Shown one piece after another: positions 1-9,608 of a stretch of DNA of 64,000 bases (positions are counted from its first letter, which is position 1; every line of letters starts with the position of its first letter). The stretch covers positions 62,001 through 126,000 of the forward strand of contig NZ_BSNY01000010.1 of NCBI RefSeq assembly GCF_030160235.1, in the 5' to 3' direction. This stretch comes from Mesorhizobium huakuii. Lineage in GTDB: Bacteria > Pseudomonadota > Alphaproteobacteria > Rhizobiales > Rhizobiaceae. The translations under genes and the position numbers were made by a program. A model generated the notes under the pieces. It saw only the letters and a list, made by a program, of their open reading frames with translations, did no database searches and was not told where the DNA came from.

Positions 1-257
1 AGGCCGGCCCAGACAGCCGTTTCCGGCGCGAAATGGCCTGATATCAGCACGGCCGCCGTGCCCTTCAGCGCATCGAGAAGCAAGGTCGCGGCGGCGAGAC
101 CCTTGTTGCCGGTGCGCAGCACGTTGGTGGCGCCGATATTGCCCGAGCCGATCTTGCGCACGTCACCAAGGCCGGCGGCGCGGGTCAGTAGCAGCCCGAA
201 GGGAATCGAGCCTAGGAGGTAGCCGAATACCAGCGCCAGGATTAGGCCGTAAGTCAT
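1..257 (-). CDS. plsY: Glycerol-3-phosphate acyltransferase PlsY (partial, 3' end outside window)
   Basis: Only the first 85 codons lie in the window. PlsY is a polytopic inner-membrane enzyme that moves an acyl group from acyl-phosphate to glycerol-3-phosphate, the first step of phospholipid synthesis. The N-terminus is a hydrophobic helix, followed at residues 37-48 by the family motif [12 protein letters not shown], which contributes to the phosphate-binding active-site loop. It is read leftward after pyrC with about 56 bases between them, probably as the third gene of a pyrB-pyrC-plsY transcript. Confidence 0.93.
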   Translation of the reverse strand, partial: MTYGLILALVFGYLLGSIPFGLLLTRAAGLGDVRKIGSGNIGATNVLRTGNKGLAAATLLLDALKGTAAVLISGHFAPETAVWAG

Positions 258-313
258 TGTTTCCCCCGCATTTCCCCCAGGTCAGTCCGGTCAGGCGCGA
301 CGCCGTTGCCGTT

Positions 314-1600
314 CTATGCCGAGAACACTGTGCGGCCCGCAACCAGTGTTTGCAAGACCTTGCCTTGCAGGCGCGCGCCTTCGAAGCAGGTGTTTTTCGA
401 ACGGGAGCGAATGCCGCCTTCACTGACGATCCAGGGTTCGTCGAGATCGACGAGCGCGAGGTCGGCGACTGAACCCGGCTTCAGCGTGCCGCCGGGCAAT
501 CCGAACAGTTTTGCCGGCGCGGTGGACAGTGTTTCGACCAGCCGCAGCAGCGGCACATCACCATTGTGGTAGAGCCGCAGGGCCGCGCCCAGCAGCGTCT
601 CCAGCCCGATGGCGCCGGCAGCGGCGTCGGCGAAAGGCAGGCGCTTGGTGTCGACATCCTGCGGATCGTGCGAGGAGACGATGATGTCGACCGTGCCGTC
701 CCTGACGGCCTCGATCATCGCCAGCCGGTCTTCCTCGGCGCGCAGCGGCGGCGTCAGCCGGAAGAAGGTGCGGTATTCACCGACATCGTTTTCATTGAGC
801 GACAGATTGTGGATCGACACGCCCGATGTCACATCAGCGCCATCGGCTTTGGCGCGCGTCACGGCGTTTGCCGCCATCGCCGTCGAAATCTTGGCCGCAT
901 GGTAGGAGCCGCGCGTCAGCCGCGCCAAAGCCAAATCGCGCTCCAGCGGGATGGATTCGGCTTCGCGCGGAATGCCGGAGAGGCCGAGCCAGCTGGCGTA
1001 CAGGCCTTCATTCATGACCCCGGACGAGCCGAGGTCGGCATCCTGGGTCTCGTGCACGATGGTGGCGCCGAAATCGCGGGCATAGGTCAGCGCCCGGCGC
1101 ATCACCAGTGAACTGGCGATGGTGTGGCGGCCATCGGTGAAGGCGACGGCGCCGGCCTCGCGCAGCAGGCCGAACTCGGTCATCTCGCGGCCATCAAGCC
1201 CCTTGGTGATCGCCGCCGCCGGAAAGATGTTGACGATCGCGGTGTCCTTGGCGGTGCGCAGCACGAACTCGACCAGCGCGACATTGTCGATCACCGGGTC
1301 GGTATCGGGCATCATGACGACGGAAGTGACGCCGCCGGCGGCCGCGGCAACGCTTGCCGAAGCGATGGTTTCGCGATGCTCGCCGCCGGGCTCGCCGATG
1401 AAGACGCGGCCATCGATCAGGCCGGGAATGATCGCCTTGCCGGTGCAATCGATGGTCGTGGCGCCATCGGGCGCGCCCTGGTTCAACGCCGCCTTGCCGG
1501 CGGCGACGATCTTGCGGCCCTCGACGATGACGGAGCCGACTTCGTCGATGCCCCGCGAGGGGTCGATAATGCGGGCGCGTTCAAAGACTGTCGTGCTCAT
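314..1600 (-). CDS. pyrC: Dihydroorotase-like protein PyrC, probably catalytically inactive
   Basis: This 428-residue protein aligns along its length with class I dihydroorotases of the amidohydrolase superfamily, including the AGGVTS core and a GLETLL segment. The key residues are changed. Where active enzymes have D-x-H-x-H-x-R, this protein has D63-G-R65-V-F67-I-G69, so both zinc histidines and the substrate arginine are gone. The late catalytic TDHAPH motif reads SSHDPQ (residues 309-314), so the catalytic aspartate is serine. It overlaps pyrB by 4 bases and is likely translationally coupled. By analogy with the inactive PyrC' subunit of Pseudomonas aspartate transcarbamoylase, it may be a structural partner of PyrB; a working dihydroorotase should then exist elsewhere. 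Confidence 0.9.
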   Translation of the reverse strand: MSTTVFERARIIDPSRGIDEVGSVIVEGRKIVAAGKAALNQGAPDGATTIDCTGKAIIPGLIDGRVFIGEPGGEHRETIASASVAAAAGGVTSVVMMPDTDPVIDNVALVEFVLRTAKDTAIVNIFPAAAITKGLDGREMTEFGLLREAGAVAFTDGRHTIASSLVMRRALTYARDFGATIVHETQDADLGSSGVMNEGLYASWLGLSGIPREAESIPLERDLALARLTRGSYHAAKISTAMAANAVTRAKADGADVTSGVSIHNLSLNENDVGEYRTFFRLTPPLRAEEDRLAMIEAVRDGTVDIIVSSHDPQDVDTKRLPFADAAAGAIGLETLLGAALRLYHNGDVPLLRLVETLSTAPAKLFGLPGGTLKPGSVADLALVDLDEPWIVSEGGIRSRSKNTCFEGARLQGKVLQTLVAGRTVFSA

Positions 1601-2577
1601 GCGCCGCGACCCTCTTGATTGCGGCCCTCTTGATTACGACGGGGGTCGAGCAGCGCTTCCATAACCGCCATTCGCACGGCGACGCCCATCTCCACCTGCT
1701 CCTGGATCACACTTTGGGGGCCGTCGGCGATTTCCGAGGCGATTTCGACGCCGCGGTTCATCGGGCCGGGATGCATCACCAGCGCATCACCCTTGGCGGC
1801 CTTCAGCTTTTCGGCGTCGAGGCCGAAATAGCGGAAATATTCGCGCACCGAAGGCACGAAGGCGCCTTCCATCCGCTCGCGCTGCAGGCGCAGCATCATC
1901 ACCACGTCGGCGTCCTTGAGGCCTTCGGCCATCGAGCGCGTGACGATGACGCCCATCTTCTCGATTCCGGACGGCAGCAGCGTCGAAGGCGCCACCACGC
2001 GCACCTGCGCGCCAAGCGCGTTGAGCAGCATGATGTTGGAGCGCGCGACGCGCGAATGCAGGATGTCGCCGCAGATCGCCACGATCAGCTTCGACAGTGG
2101 CCCCTTGGCGCGGCGGATGGTCAGCGCGTCGAGCAGCGCCTGGGTCGGATGTTCATGCGCGCCGTCGCCGGCATTGACCACCGAGCAGCCGACTTTCTGC
2201 GCCAGCAGGGCGGCGGCACCTGCTGACTGATGGCGGATGATCAAGATGTCGGGCCGCATGGCGTTCAGCGTCATCGCCGTGTCGATGAGCGTTTCGCCCT
2301 TCTTCACGGAAGAACTTGCCACCGACATGTTCATGACATCGGCGCCGAGCCGCTTTCCAGCCAGCTCGAAAGAGGACTGCGTGCGGGTCGAGGCCTCGTA
2401 GAAGAGATTGATCTGGGTACGGCCGCGCAGCGTCGAGGTCTTCTTCTCGGATTGCCGTGAAATCGCGACGGCTCGATCCGCCCGGTCGAGCAACAACTCG
2501 ATGTCGGCGGGCGAAAGATCGCTGATGCCCAGAAGATGGCGGTGAGGGTAGAGTGGCAGGGACGAAGCGTCGGTCAT
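1597..2577 (-). CDS. pyrB: Aspartate carbamoyltransferase catalytic subunit
   Basis: This 326-residue cytoplasmic protein condenses carbamoyl phosphate with aspartate, the committed step of pyrimidine synthesis. The carbamoyl-phosphate-binding motif STRT is at residues 63-66, the lysine-bearing loop SSSVKKGET near residues 88-96, and the HPTQ motif at residues 143-146. Length is slightly above the usual 305-320 because of a short tail that repeats the NQEGR unit twice. It is the first gene of the leftward pyrB-pyrC-plsY group, divergent from the acyl-CoA dehydrogenase. No pyrI-type regulatory subunit is present. Confidence 0.97.
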   Translation of the reverse strand: MTDASSLPLYPHRHLLGISDLSPADIELLLDRADRAVAISRQSEKKTSTLRGRTQINLFYEASTRTQSSFELAGKRLGADVMNMSVASSSVKKGETLIDTAMTLNAMRPDILIIRHQSAGAAALLAQKVGCSVVNAGDGAHEHPTQALLDALTIRRAKGPLSKLIVAICGDILHSRVARSNIMLLNALGAQVRVVAPSTLLPSGIEKMGVIVTRSMAEGLKDADVVMMLRLQRERMEGAFVPSVREYFRYFGLDAEKLKAAKGDALVMHPGPMNRGVEIASEIADGPQSVIQEQVEMGVAVRMAVMEALLDPRRNQEGRNQEGRGA

Positions 2578-2734
2578 CTCAAGGCGCTGCTATAGGGTGC
2601 GGATTTTGCGCCCGCAAGCGTCAGCTTTCGATTGACGCCGTTCTCCCCGGTATTTTCGTCGCGCGCGCGGCAACGCTTGGCTATATCTAGCCGATGGCTT
2701 CGGATTCGAGGTCTTCTTGCGACAAGGACAAAGC

Positions 2735-4363
2735 GTGACCGACGACGTGACGAACCAGCCGCCGCCGCTGACGGGCGGCAACGCCTGGCGGGGCGATCCG
2801 TTGCTGATCCAGCTTGCCGAGCGCTTTTCCGACCCGGTGCGCAAGGACCTCGACGGGCTCGGCCGTTTCGTGCTGACGCAGGAGGCGCAGGAATTGGCGC
2901 GCCTAGCCAATGTCGAGACGCCGAAGCTGAGGACCCATGATCGCCAGGGACGGCGCATCGACCTGGTCGAATTCCATCCCGCCTATCACGCCTTGATGCG
3001 CCGCTCGGTGGCGAACGGGCTGCATTCCTCGGTCTGGGAAAATGGCGACGCCGAGATCGGCCGCCGTCACCAGGTGCGCGCCGCACGCTTCTATCTGACT
3101 GCCGAACTCGAGACCGGGCATCTCTGCCCCATCACCATGACCAGCGCCTCGCTGGCGGCGTTGATGGCCAGCCCAAAGCTGTTTCGCGAATGGGCGCCGC
3201 GCGTGACGACGCGCAAATATGACCAGAGCCAGAAGCCGCCGGTCGAGAAGACCGGGCTGACGCTCGGCATGGGCATGACCGAAAAACAGGGCGGCACGGA
3301 TGTGCGCGCCAATGTAACCAGGGCCGAGCGCGCCGGCAGCGGCTTCTATCGCCTGACCGGCCACAAATGGTTCATGTCGGCGCCGATGTCGGACGCCTTC
3401 CTGGTGCTGGCGCAGGCGCCGGAGGGACTGTCCTGCTTCCTCGTGCCGCGCGTCCTCGGCGACGGGTCGGGCAACGGCTTTCGTTTCCAGCGCCTGAAGG
3501 ATAAGCTCGGCAACCGCTCCAACGCCTCTTCCGAGGTCGAGTTCGTCAACGCCATCGGCGAGATGGTCGGCGAGCCCGGCGCCGGCGTGAAGACGATCAT
3601 GGACATGGTGACGCTGACCCGGCTCGATTGCGCCGTGGCGTCCTCGGCGATCATGCGGGCAGGGCTGGCGGAAGCTGTTCATCATGCCCGCCATCGCCAG
3701 GTGTTCGGCTCGACCTTGATCGAGCAGCCGCTGATGCAGCGCGTGCTGGCCGACATGGCGCTCGATGTTGCCGCGGCTACCGCGCTGTCGTTCCGGCTGG
3801 CGCGCTCCTTTGACGAGGCGGCAAGCGATCGCGGCGAGGCGGCGTTTGCCCGCGCCATGACGCCGGTCGTCAAATACTGGGTGTGCAAGATCGCGCCGCC
3901 GCTGCTCTACGAGGCGATGGAGTGTCTCGGTGGCAATGGCTATGTCGAGGAGGCGCCGCTCGCCCGCTATTATCGCGAAGCGCCTGTCAATGCGATCTGG
4001 GAAGGATCGGGCAATGTCATGGCACTCGATGTGCTGCGCGTGCTCGGCCGTGCGCCCGGCCTGTTCGAAGAGGTGCTGGCTGGCATCGACCGCGACCTCG
4101 GCGCCGGCGGGCGCGGCACGGTCGGCGTGCTGAAGGCGGCGATGCAGGTGGCTTCGACCGACGAGGGCTCGGCCCGGCTGCTGACCGAACAACTGGCGCT
4201 GTCGGCCGCGGCGGCGGAACTGCGCAGGCTGGGGGCAGGGAGGATCGCCGATGCCTTCGTCGAGACGCGCCTGGCCGGCCAATGGCGCAACACCTACGGC
4301 ATGATCGATTCGCGCCACGACGCGCGCATGATCATCGACACGCTCTATCCGCCTGTGAACTGA
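2735..4363 (+). CDS. Acyl-CoA dehydrogenase family protein, AidB-like
   Basis: This FAD-dependent dehydrogenase is about 542 residues long, longer than ordinary acyl-CoA dehydrogenases (380-400) and matching the AidB/isovaleryl-CoA dehydrogenase-like branch. It shows the flavin-domain TEKQGGTD segment, the region near KWFMSAP, and a C-terminal helical domain with the ECLGGNGY and AIWEGSGN motifs. I chose GTG at 2735, preceded by AAGGA about 8 bases upstream; an in-frame TTG at 2717 would add six residues. E. coli AidB protects DNA during alkylation, but the substrate here cannot be told from sequence. It stands alone and divergent from pyrB. Confidence 0.88.
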   Translation: MTDDVTNQPPPLTGGNAWRGDPLLIQLAERFSDPVRKDLDGLGRFVLTQEAQELARLANVETPKLRTHDRQGRRIDLVEFHPAYHALMRRSVANGLHSSVWENGDAEIGRRHQVRAARFYLTAELETGHLCPITMTSASLAALMASPKLFREWAPRVTTRKYDQSQKPPVEKTGLTLGMGMTEKQGGTDVRANVTRAERAGSGFYRLTGHKWFMSAPMSDAFLVLAQAPEGLSCFLVPRVLGDGSGNGFRFQRLKDKLGNRSNASSEVEFVNAIGEMVGEPGAGVKTIMDMVTLTRLDCAVASSAIMRAGLAEAVHHARHRQVFGSTLIEQPLMQRVLADMALDVAAATALSFRLARSFDEAASDRGEAAFARAMTPVVKYWVCKIAPPLLYEAMECLGGNGYVEEAPLARYYREAPVNAIWEGSGNVMALDVLRVLGRAPGLFEEVLAGIDRDLGAGGRGTVGVLKAAMQVASTDEGSARLLTEQLALSAAAAELRRLGAGRIADAFVETRLAGQWRNTYGMIDSRHDARMIIDTLYPPVN

Positions 4364-4496
4364 GCCGAGAGCGGCGCAACGTTCGATTCTTCGATCAATT
4401 GAACGCATCCGAGAACATAGTGGTGCGTCCTGTGGATCGCCGTTAACCTTAACAAATGGTTTCCATTGCGGCGGCGGGCGGCAAAGCCCACTGTCA

Positions 4497-4514
4497 TTCC
4501 TGCCGAAGCAGGAA
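4497..4514. repeat. Short palindromic intergenic repeat
   Basis: TTCCTGC, loop CGAA, GCAGGAA makes a perfect 7-bp hairpin. The wider GTCATTCCTGC..GCAGGAA pattern resembles the REP-like elements common in many Proteobacteria. It lies immediately before the ATG at 4520, so it could form at the 5' end of that transcript. Confidence 0.55.
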
Positions 4515-4519
4515 CCACG

Positions 4520-5083
4520 ATGCGACACGTACTGACCTCCTTTCTGTCTGTGCACTGGGCGATTGTCTTTGCCCTGCTGGCGCTGATCTGCATCGATGGA
4601 GATCGCGGTGTGACGGCAGCCCTCGGCGTGCTTGGAGTGACCGTCGAGAGCGCCCGGTTCGTCGATCTGCAAAACGTCGTCGTGGTCGCGCCGCTGGCGA
4701 TCGCATTGCTGGTCGTGGCGGTGCTGTTCTTCTGGGCCTTTGTCGATTCGCTGATCAACGATGCGGCCAGCCCGGGCGCCGACAGCGTCGTTCGCATCGC
4801 CTTCATTTCCGCTTCCGGTGTGCTGTCAATGATTTTGATCGGCGGAGCGGCCCAAGGCATCAACGGGCTGTTCATGGTGGTGGCGGTGCAATTGGCGGCT
4901 CTTCTGGCCTCCTATGTCGCGATGCTTGCCGAGCGGCGCTCCGCGGCCGCGTCGAACGACGCCGATTTTCGCGCCACGGCGCACGGCATGGCGAAGGCAG
5001 CGGCCCATAATTCGCTGCTTTCCCTGATATCGGGCCGGACCGGCCCCGGTCGGACCGGCTCGAACGGGAAGGGAGGCCGCTGA
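4520..5083 (+). CDS. Hypothetical inner-membrane protein
   Basis: I do not recognise the family. The product is 187 residues with about four hydrophobic segments: residues 8-24, a stretch near 54-75, one near 95-113, and one near 117-135. It has a hydrophilic tail rich in Gly, Arg and Ser. I chose ATG 4520; the reading frame extends upstream to 4466, but that part reads through the palindromic repeat and looks non-coding. The stop at 5081-5083 overlaps the start of the next gene, so the two membrane proteins are probably co-translated. Confidence 0.75.
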   Translation: MRHVLTSFLSVHWAIVFALLALICIDGDRGVTAALGVLGVTVESARFVDLQNVVVVAPLAIALLVVAVLFFWAFVDSLINDAASPGADSVVRIAFISASGVLSMILIGGAAQGINGLFMVVAVQLAALLASYVAMLAERRSAAASNDADFRATAHGMAKAAAHNSLLSLISGRTGPGRTGSNGKGGR

Positions 5084-5442
5084 TGCGCTATATCTTCGCA
5101 TTGTGGGCGGCCCCGATGGCGCTGTTCTGGGGCTGGTTCTACCTCTCCCTCAACGACATGAATTTCGGTTATGTGATGCTGACCCGGCAGCTGCACGATT
5201 TCGTGTTCCAGCTCTATGGCCAGATGCTCGGCATCGATCCGGCCATCATACCGGGCATGGTGGCGAAGGCCTGTATCTTCGACGGGTTTCTGCTGATGGC
5301 TATATGGGCTTTTCGCCGTCGCCGCGAAATTCTGGACTGGGTCAGGCGGCGCCGGTCGGGGCCGGTTCCGTTCGAGCATCCTATTCCGTTCGAGCGGCTG
5401 AATCGAGCGACTGAAGCCGGTCCAAGACTCCCTGGAGAATAA
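5083..5442 (+). CDS. DUF6105 family membrane protein
   Basis: This 119-residue protein matches my recollection of the DUF6105 family of Rhizobiales; its function is unknown. It has an N-terminal hydrophobic segment (residues 4-21, with [14 protein letters not shown]) and a second helix near residues 63-81, followed by a very basic tail ([14 protein letters not shown]). It overlaps the upstream gene by one base. Its last 62 bases overlap the 3' end of ruvX on the opposite strand. Confidence 0.8.
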   Translation: MRYIFALWAAPMALFWGWFYLSLNDMNFGYVMLTRQLHDFVFQLYGQMLGIDPAIIPGMVAKACIFDGFLLMAIWAFRRRREILDWVRRRRSGPVPFEHPIPFERLNRATEAGPRLPGE

Positions 5443-5866
5443 AGGCCGCGGCCGCCGAATCGATCTTGCCGGCACGTTTGGCGCGCGAAAAATCCATTTC
5501 GATCAGCGTCCTCTCGGCCGCCACCGTCGACAGCCGTTCATCCCAGAACACGAAGGGCAGGTCGCTGAGCTGCGCCATGTTGCGCACGAAGGCGCGCGAC
5601 TTCTGCGCGCGCGGACCTTCCGACCCATCCATGTTGATCGGCAGTCCGATCGCCACCGCGCCGACATTCTCCTTCTTCAGCATGGCCAGAAGCACGGCGG
5701 CATCGAGCGAGAATTTCCTTCGCATGATGACCGGGCGCGGGTGGGCGAAGGCGAATCCCCGGTCGGAAACCGCGACGCCGATCGTCTTGTCGCCGAGATC
5801 GAGCCCCGCCAGCGTCCTGCCATCGGCGAGCCATGCCGGCAATTGCTCGATCGTGATGACAGCCAA
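5381..5866 (-). CDS. ruvX: Putative pre-16S rRNA nuclease / Holliday junction resolvase-like YqgF
   Basis: This 161-residue protein of the RNase H-like YqgF/RuvX family is implicated in 16S rRNA 5'-end maturation. The first catalytic aspartate lies in the [17 protein letters not shown] motif (residues 19-35). The [11 protein letters not shown] motif follows mid-protein and the DERLST motif after it, with a C-terminal D-S-A-A-A-A-F-I helix. The start is TTG at 5866, preceded by GAGGGA at proper spacing. Its 3' end converges on and overlaps the DUF6105 gene. Confidence 0.93.
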   Translation of the reverse strand: MAVITIEQLPAWLADGRTLAGLDLGDKTIGVAVSDRGFAFAHPRPVIMRRKFSLDAAVLLAMLKKENVGAVAIGLPINMDGSEGPRAQKSRAFVRNMAQLSDLPFVFWDERLSTVAAERTLIEMDFSRAKRAGKIDSAAAAFILQGVLDRLQSLDSAARTE

Positions 5867-5991
5867 CGGTTTTCCCTCGTCTTTTTCAGCAGCATGCGTC
5901 CTTCCGGATGCGCGGCGGACACTATACCCTTTGATCTCGGGCTCATCGGCGTTCTATCCTCTGGCCCGGCAAAAATCGAGGAATGCATTTC

Positions 5992-6699
5992 ATGAAACTG
6001 ACCTGGTACGGCCATTCGGCCTTCCGTATCGAAACCGGCGACGCCAAGATCCTCATCGACCCCTATCTGATCGGCAACCCGTCCTGGACGGGCGGCTGGG
6101 AAGGGCCGGCCGAAGGGATCACGCATGTCCTGTTGACGCATGGGCACAACGACCACATCAGCGGCGCGCTGGAAGTGCTTGGCAAGAGCGGCGCGCAACT
6201 GGTCGCCAATTTCGAGATCTGCATGTATCTGGTCGGCAAGGGCGCCGACGGCAGCAAGATCAATCCCGGCAACATTGGCGGCACGGTCGACTGCGGCGGC
6301 TTCACCACGACTTTCGTCCAGGCGCTGCACTCTTCCTCGTTTGGCGAAGACGGTGGCAAGAACGTCTATCTCGGTAATCCCGGCGGGCTGGTCCTGCATT
6401 TCCCCGAAGACCCGACGCTCTACCATATGGGCGATACCGACATCTTTTCCGACATGGCGCTGATCAACGAATTGCATGAGCCAAAGATCGGCATCGTGCC
6501 GATCGGCGACCGGTTCACCATGGGCGGCGCGGTGGCGGCACTAGCGTGCCGCCGCTTTTTCAAGTTCGATACGGTCGTCCCCTGCCACTTCGGCACGTTT
6601 CCGATGATCGATCCGACGCCTGAGAAGTTCGAGGCCGGCCTCGAAGGGTCCGGCGTGAAGGTCGCATTGCCGAAAATCGGTGAAACGATTACGATCTAG
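5992..6699 (+). CDS. Metal-dependent hydrolase, UPF0173 (metallo-beta-lactamase fold)
   Basis: The product is 235 residues. Starting at ATG 5992 gives MKLTWYGHSAFRIE, the usual N-terminus of the UPF0173 family, with GAGGA about 9 bases upstream; the ATG at 5983 touches the ribosome-binding site and is less likely. The metal-binding motif THGHNDH (HxHxDH) lies near residue 50. Later ligands are in the MGDTD and PCHFGTFP segments. The physiological substrate is unknown. Confidence 0.92.
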   Translation: MKLTWYGHSAFRIETGDAKILIDPYLIGNPSWTGGWEGPAEGITHVLLTHGHNDHISGALEVLGKSGAQLVANFEICMYLVGKGADGSKINPGNIGGTVDCGGFTTTFVQALHSSSFGEDGGKNVYLGNPGGLVLHFPEDPTLYHMGDTDIFSDMALINELHEPKIGIVPIGDRFTMGGAVAALACRRFFKFDTVVPCHFGTFPMIDPTPEKFEAGLEGSGVKVALPKIGETITI

Positions 6700-6723
6700 A
6701 AACAGCCAAAGCGGAACAAATCC

Positions 6724-7140
6724 ATGGCGTTGGGGCGATCTCTTTGTGTGTCGATGTTTGTCGCGGCATCGCCCGCGCTCGCCGCGGATGACTTCATCGA
6801 AGGCGTCTACCTGCAGTCCGAGGAGCTCTGCACGCAGGCCAGGAAGGACACGCTGCAGACGCTGATCGATGCCGGCAACGTCGTGCTTTCCGTGCATGGC
6901 CTGCAAGGGGTCGAATATAACTGTGAGTTCGTTCAGGTCACAAAGGCGACACGCTCGCCGGCCTGGGCGGTGACGGCCATCTGCCAGGAACCGGGCTATG
7001 TCTTTCCCGATGTCCTGTCGGTGACGCGGGTCAGTCCGACGCAACTCGATCTCGTATCGGTCCGGCCGATCGACGACGAAAGCGAAGCGAGCGGCAACAG
7101 CGGCAGCTATTATCTGTGCGAGGGCGTTGCCCTGCCATAG
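6724..7140 (+). CDS. Hypothetical secreted protein
   Basis: I do not recognise the family. The 138-residue product begins with a short signal peptide (MALGRSLCVSMFVAASPALA, likely cut before ADDF). The mature part has about four cysteines (in EELCTQA, YNCEF, AICQE, YYLCEG), compatible with two disulfides in the periplasm. It follows the UPF0173 hydrolase after 24 bases and may share its transcript. Confidence 0.7.
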   Translation: MALGRSLCVSMFVAASPALAADDFIEGVYLQSEELCTQARKDTLQTLIDAGNVVLSVHGLQGVEYNCEFVQVTKATRSPAWAVTAICQEPGYVFPDVLSVTRVSPTQLDLVSVRPIDDESEASGNSGSYYLCEGVALP

Positions 7141-7264
7141 ACTTGTCCTTGGACCGATGGCCGAGAACCAGGTCGCCATCACGCCTGGTCTCTCGCACGA
7201 TGCATGTTGCGCAGCACGCGCGGCGCCGCTATAGCCCGGACTGGTTTTCCCCGAGGCAAAATCT

Positions 7265-7552
7265 ATGTCCGTTGATCTTCAGACTGTGAAGCGCGTCGCG
7301 CGTCTCGCCCGCATCGCGGTGAGCGAAGAAGATGCAGAACGCATGACCGGCGAACTGAACGCCATACTGGGCTTCGTCGAGCAACTGAACGAGGTCGATG
7401 TCTCCGGCGTCGAGCCGATGACCTCGGTGACGCCGATGGAGATGAAGAAGCGCCAGGACGTCGTCACCGACGGCAACAAGGCGGCCGACATCGTCGCCAA
7501 TGCGCCGGCGACCGAAGAGAATTTCTTCCTCGTGCCGAAGGTCGTGGAGTAG
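7265..7552 (+). CDS. gatC: Asp-tRNA(Asn)/Glu-tRNA(Gln) amidotransferase subunit C
   Basis: This 95-residue protein has typical GatC features: the N-terminal [18 protein letters not shown] helix, the [22 protein letters not shown] segment and a C-terminal [16 protein letters not shown], the strap that wraps around GatA. GatCAB converts Glu-tRNA(Gln) and Asp-tRNA(Asn) to the amidated forms by transamidation. It is followed by a GNAT gene and then gatA. gatB is not in the window. Confidence 0.96.
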   Translation: MSVDLQTVKRVARLARIAVSEEDAERMTGELNAILGFVEQLNEVDVSGVEPMTSVTPMEMKKRQDVVTDGNKAADIVANAPATEENFFLVPKVVE

Positions 7553-7559
7553 GGCGCCG

Positions 7560-8015
7560 ATGGCCATCGAGATCGCCATCGAGACGCCGTTGCAAGACGA
7601 CGTGCGCGGCCTGGTCAAGGAACTCAACGAGACCTTGCTCGAATTGACGCCGCCGGAGCACTGCTATCATCTGACGGTAGAGCAGATGGCCGGCCAGGAC
7701 ACGACCGTTTTCATCGCCCGCGACAATGGCATCGCCATCGGTTGCGGCGCGCTGAAGCGCCATGGCGGCGCAATTGGCGAGGTCAAGCGCATGTATACGC
7801 GGCCTTCGCATCGCGGCCAGAAAATCGGCGCCAGCATTGTTGAGCGCGTCGAGGCGCTGGCGAGGCAGGAAGGACTGAAGCGGCTGGTGCTGGAGACGGG
7901 CGACCGCCATCCCGCCGCCTGGACCGTCTACGAACGTGCCGGGTTTTCGCGCTGCGGCCCGGTGTTGGATTATCCCGATTCCAAGTGGTCGGTGTTTTAC
8001 GAAAAGAGCCTTTGA
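7560..8015 (+). CDS. GNAT family N-acetyltransferase
   Basis: This 151-residue product has a GNAT fold. Motif A is the acetyl-CoA pyrophosphate loop [20 protein letters not shown] near residues 81-100, preceded by the strand GEVKRMYT. The late VYERAGF(SRCG) segment is the usual motif B. I chose ATG 7560, seven bases after the gatC stop; the TGA stop shares a base with the gatA ATG (TGATG). So it is embedded in the gatC-gatA transcript. The acceptor substrate is unknown. Confidence 0.9.
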   Translation: MAIEIAIETPLQDDVRGLVKELNETLLELTPPEHCYHLTVEQMAGQDTTVFIARDNGIAIGCGALKRHGGAIGEVKRMYTRPSHRGQKIGASIVERVEALARQEGLKRLVLETGDRHPAAWTVYERAGFSRCGPVLDYPDSKWSVFYEKSL

Positions 8016-9580
8016 TGAGCGACCTGACCAGACTGACGATTTCGCAGGCCCGCGCCAAGCTGCGCGGCAAGGAAATCACCGCGACCGAGATCACCGAGGC
8101 CTATCTCTCGGAGATCGGTCGCGCCAATCCGGCGCTCAATGCCTATGTCGCGGTAACCGGCGACAAGGCGCTGGATATGGCCAAGGCCTCCGATGCCAGG
8201 CTGGTCAAGGGCCAGGGTGGTGCGCTGGAAGGCATTCCGCTGGGGATCAAGGACCTGTTCGGCACCGAAGGCGTCCATACCCAGGCCTGTAGCCATGTGC
8301 TCGACGGCTTCAAGCCGCGCTACGAATCGACCGTCACCGCCAATCTGTGGGCGGATGGCGCGGTCATGCTCGGCAAGCTCAACATGGACGAGTTCGCCAT
8401 GGGCTCGTCCAACGAGACATCCTATTACGGCCCGGTCATCAACCCGTGGCGGCGCTCGCGGCTCGACACGGTGGTGATGCCGACGACGCATCAGGGCGAC
8501 GGCGGTTTTGTTTCGGCCGGCGGCACAAGGACCGCGCGCAGCCTGGACAATGCGCAGCTGGTGCCGGGCGGTTCGTCCGGCGGTTCGGCGACGGCCGTCT
8601 CGGCGTTCCTGTGCGCCGGCGCCACAGCGACCGATACGGGTGGGTCGATCCGCCAGCCGGCGGCCTTCACCGGCACGGTCGGCATCAAGCCGACCTATGG
8701 CCGCTGCTCGCGCTGGGGCATCGTCGCCTTCGCCTCGTCGCTCGACCAGGCCGGACCGATCGCGCGCGACGTGCGCGACGCCGCGATCCTGCTCAAATCC
8801 ATGGCTTCGGTCGATCCGAAGGACACCACTTCCGTCGACCGGCCGGTGCCGGATTACGAGGCGGCGATCGGCAAGCCGATCAAAGGCATGAAGGTCGGTA
8901 TTCCCAAGGAATACCGCGTCGACGGCATGCCCGAAGAGATCGAGGCGCTGTGGCAAAAGGGCATTGCCTGGCTCAGGGATGCCGGCGCCGAGATCGTCGA
9001 CATTTCCCTGCCGCATACGAAATACGCGCTGCCGGCCTACTACATCGTGGCGCCCGCCGAGGCTTCGTCCAACCTGGCGCGATATGACGGCGTCCGCTAC
9101 GGCCTGCGCGTGCCGGGCAAGGACATTGTCGAGATGTACGAGAAGACCCGCGCCGCCGGTTTCGGCCGCGAGGTCAAGCGCCGCATCATGATCGGCACCT
9201 ATGTGCTGTCGGCAGGCTATTACGACGCCTACTATCTGCAGGCGCAGAAGGTGCGCAATTTGATCAAGCGCGACTTCGAGAATGTCTTCGCCGCCGGCGT
9301 CGACGTCATCCTGACCCCGGCGACGCCGTCCGCCGCCTTCGGCATCGCCGATGAGGACATGGCCGCCGATCCGGTGAAAATGTACCTCAACGACATTTTC
9401 ACGGTCACCGTGAACATGGCCGGCCTGCCGGGCATCGCCGTGCCAGCCGGCCTCGACCCCAAGGGCCTGCCGCTCGGCCTGCAGCTCATCGGCCGACCGT
9501 TCGAGGAAGAGACGCTGTTCCAGACCGCCGCCGTCATCGAGCAGGCGGCCGGCACATTTCAGCCGGAGAAGTGGTGGTAG
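8015..9580 (+). CDS. gatA: Asp-tRNA(Asn)/Glu-tRNA(Gln) amidotransferase subunit A, with internal insertion
   Basis: GatA is the glutaminase subunit that produces ammonia for the tRNA amidotransferase. The catalytic lysine is in [10 protein letters not shown], the cis-serine in PGGSSGGS (residues 184-191) and the nucleophilic serine in [10 protein letters not shown]. The start is ATG 8015, giving 521 residues, while relatives are about 485-495. The excess sits at about residues 148-178, between NPWRR and [10 protein letters not shown], where other rhizobial proteins have a short linker as I recall them. The insertion keeps the frame and leaves the catalytic triad intact. Confidence 0.96.
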   Translation: MSDLTRLTISQARAKLRGKEITATEITEAYLSEIGRANPALNAYVAVTGDKALDMAKASDARLVKGQGGALEGIPLGIKDLFGTEGVHTQACSHVLDGFKPRYESTVTANLWADGAVMLGKLNMDEFAMGSSNETSYYGPVINPWRRSRLDTVVMPTTHQGDGGFVSAGGTRTARSLDNAQLVPGGSSGGSATAVSAFLCAGATATDTGGSIRQPAAFTGTVGIKPTYGRCSRWGIVAFASSLDQAGPIARDVRDAAILLKSMASVDPKDTTSVDRPVPDYEAAIGKPIKGMKVGIPKEYRVDGMPEEIEALWQKGIAWLRDAGAEIVDISLPHTKYALPAYYIVAPAEASSNLARYDGVRYGLRVPGKDIVEMYEKTRAAGFGREVKRRIMIGTYVLSAGYYDAYYLQAQKVRNLIKRDFENVFAAGVDVILTPATPSAAFGIADEDMAADPVKMYLNDIFTVTVNMAGLPGIAVPAGLDPKGLPLGLQLIGRPFEEETLFQTAAVIEQAAGTFQPEKWW

Positions 9581-9608
9581 GGATATCGCTCGTCTGAAGG
9601 GGTGAGCG

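Noticed and set aside
2903-4672. 589-codon open frame on the minus strand
   Set aside because: It mirrors the acyl-CoA dehydrogenase and has the typical Arg/His-rich shadow composition.
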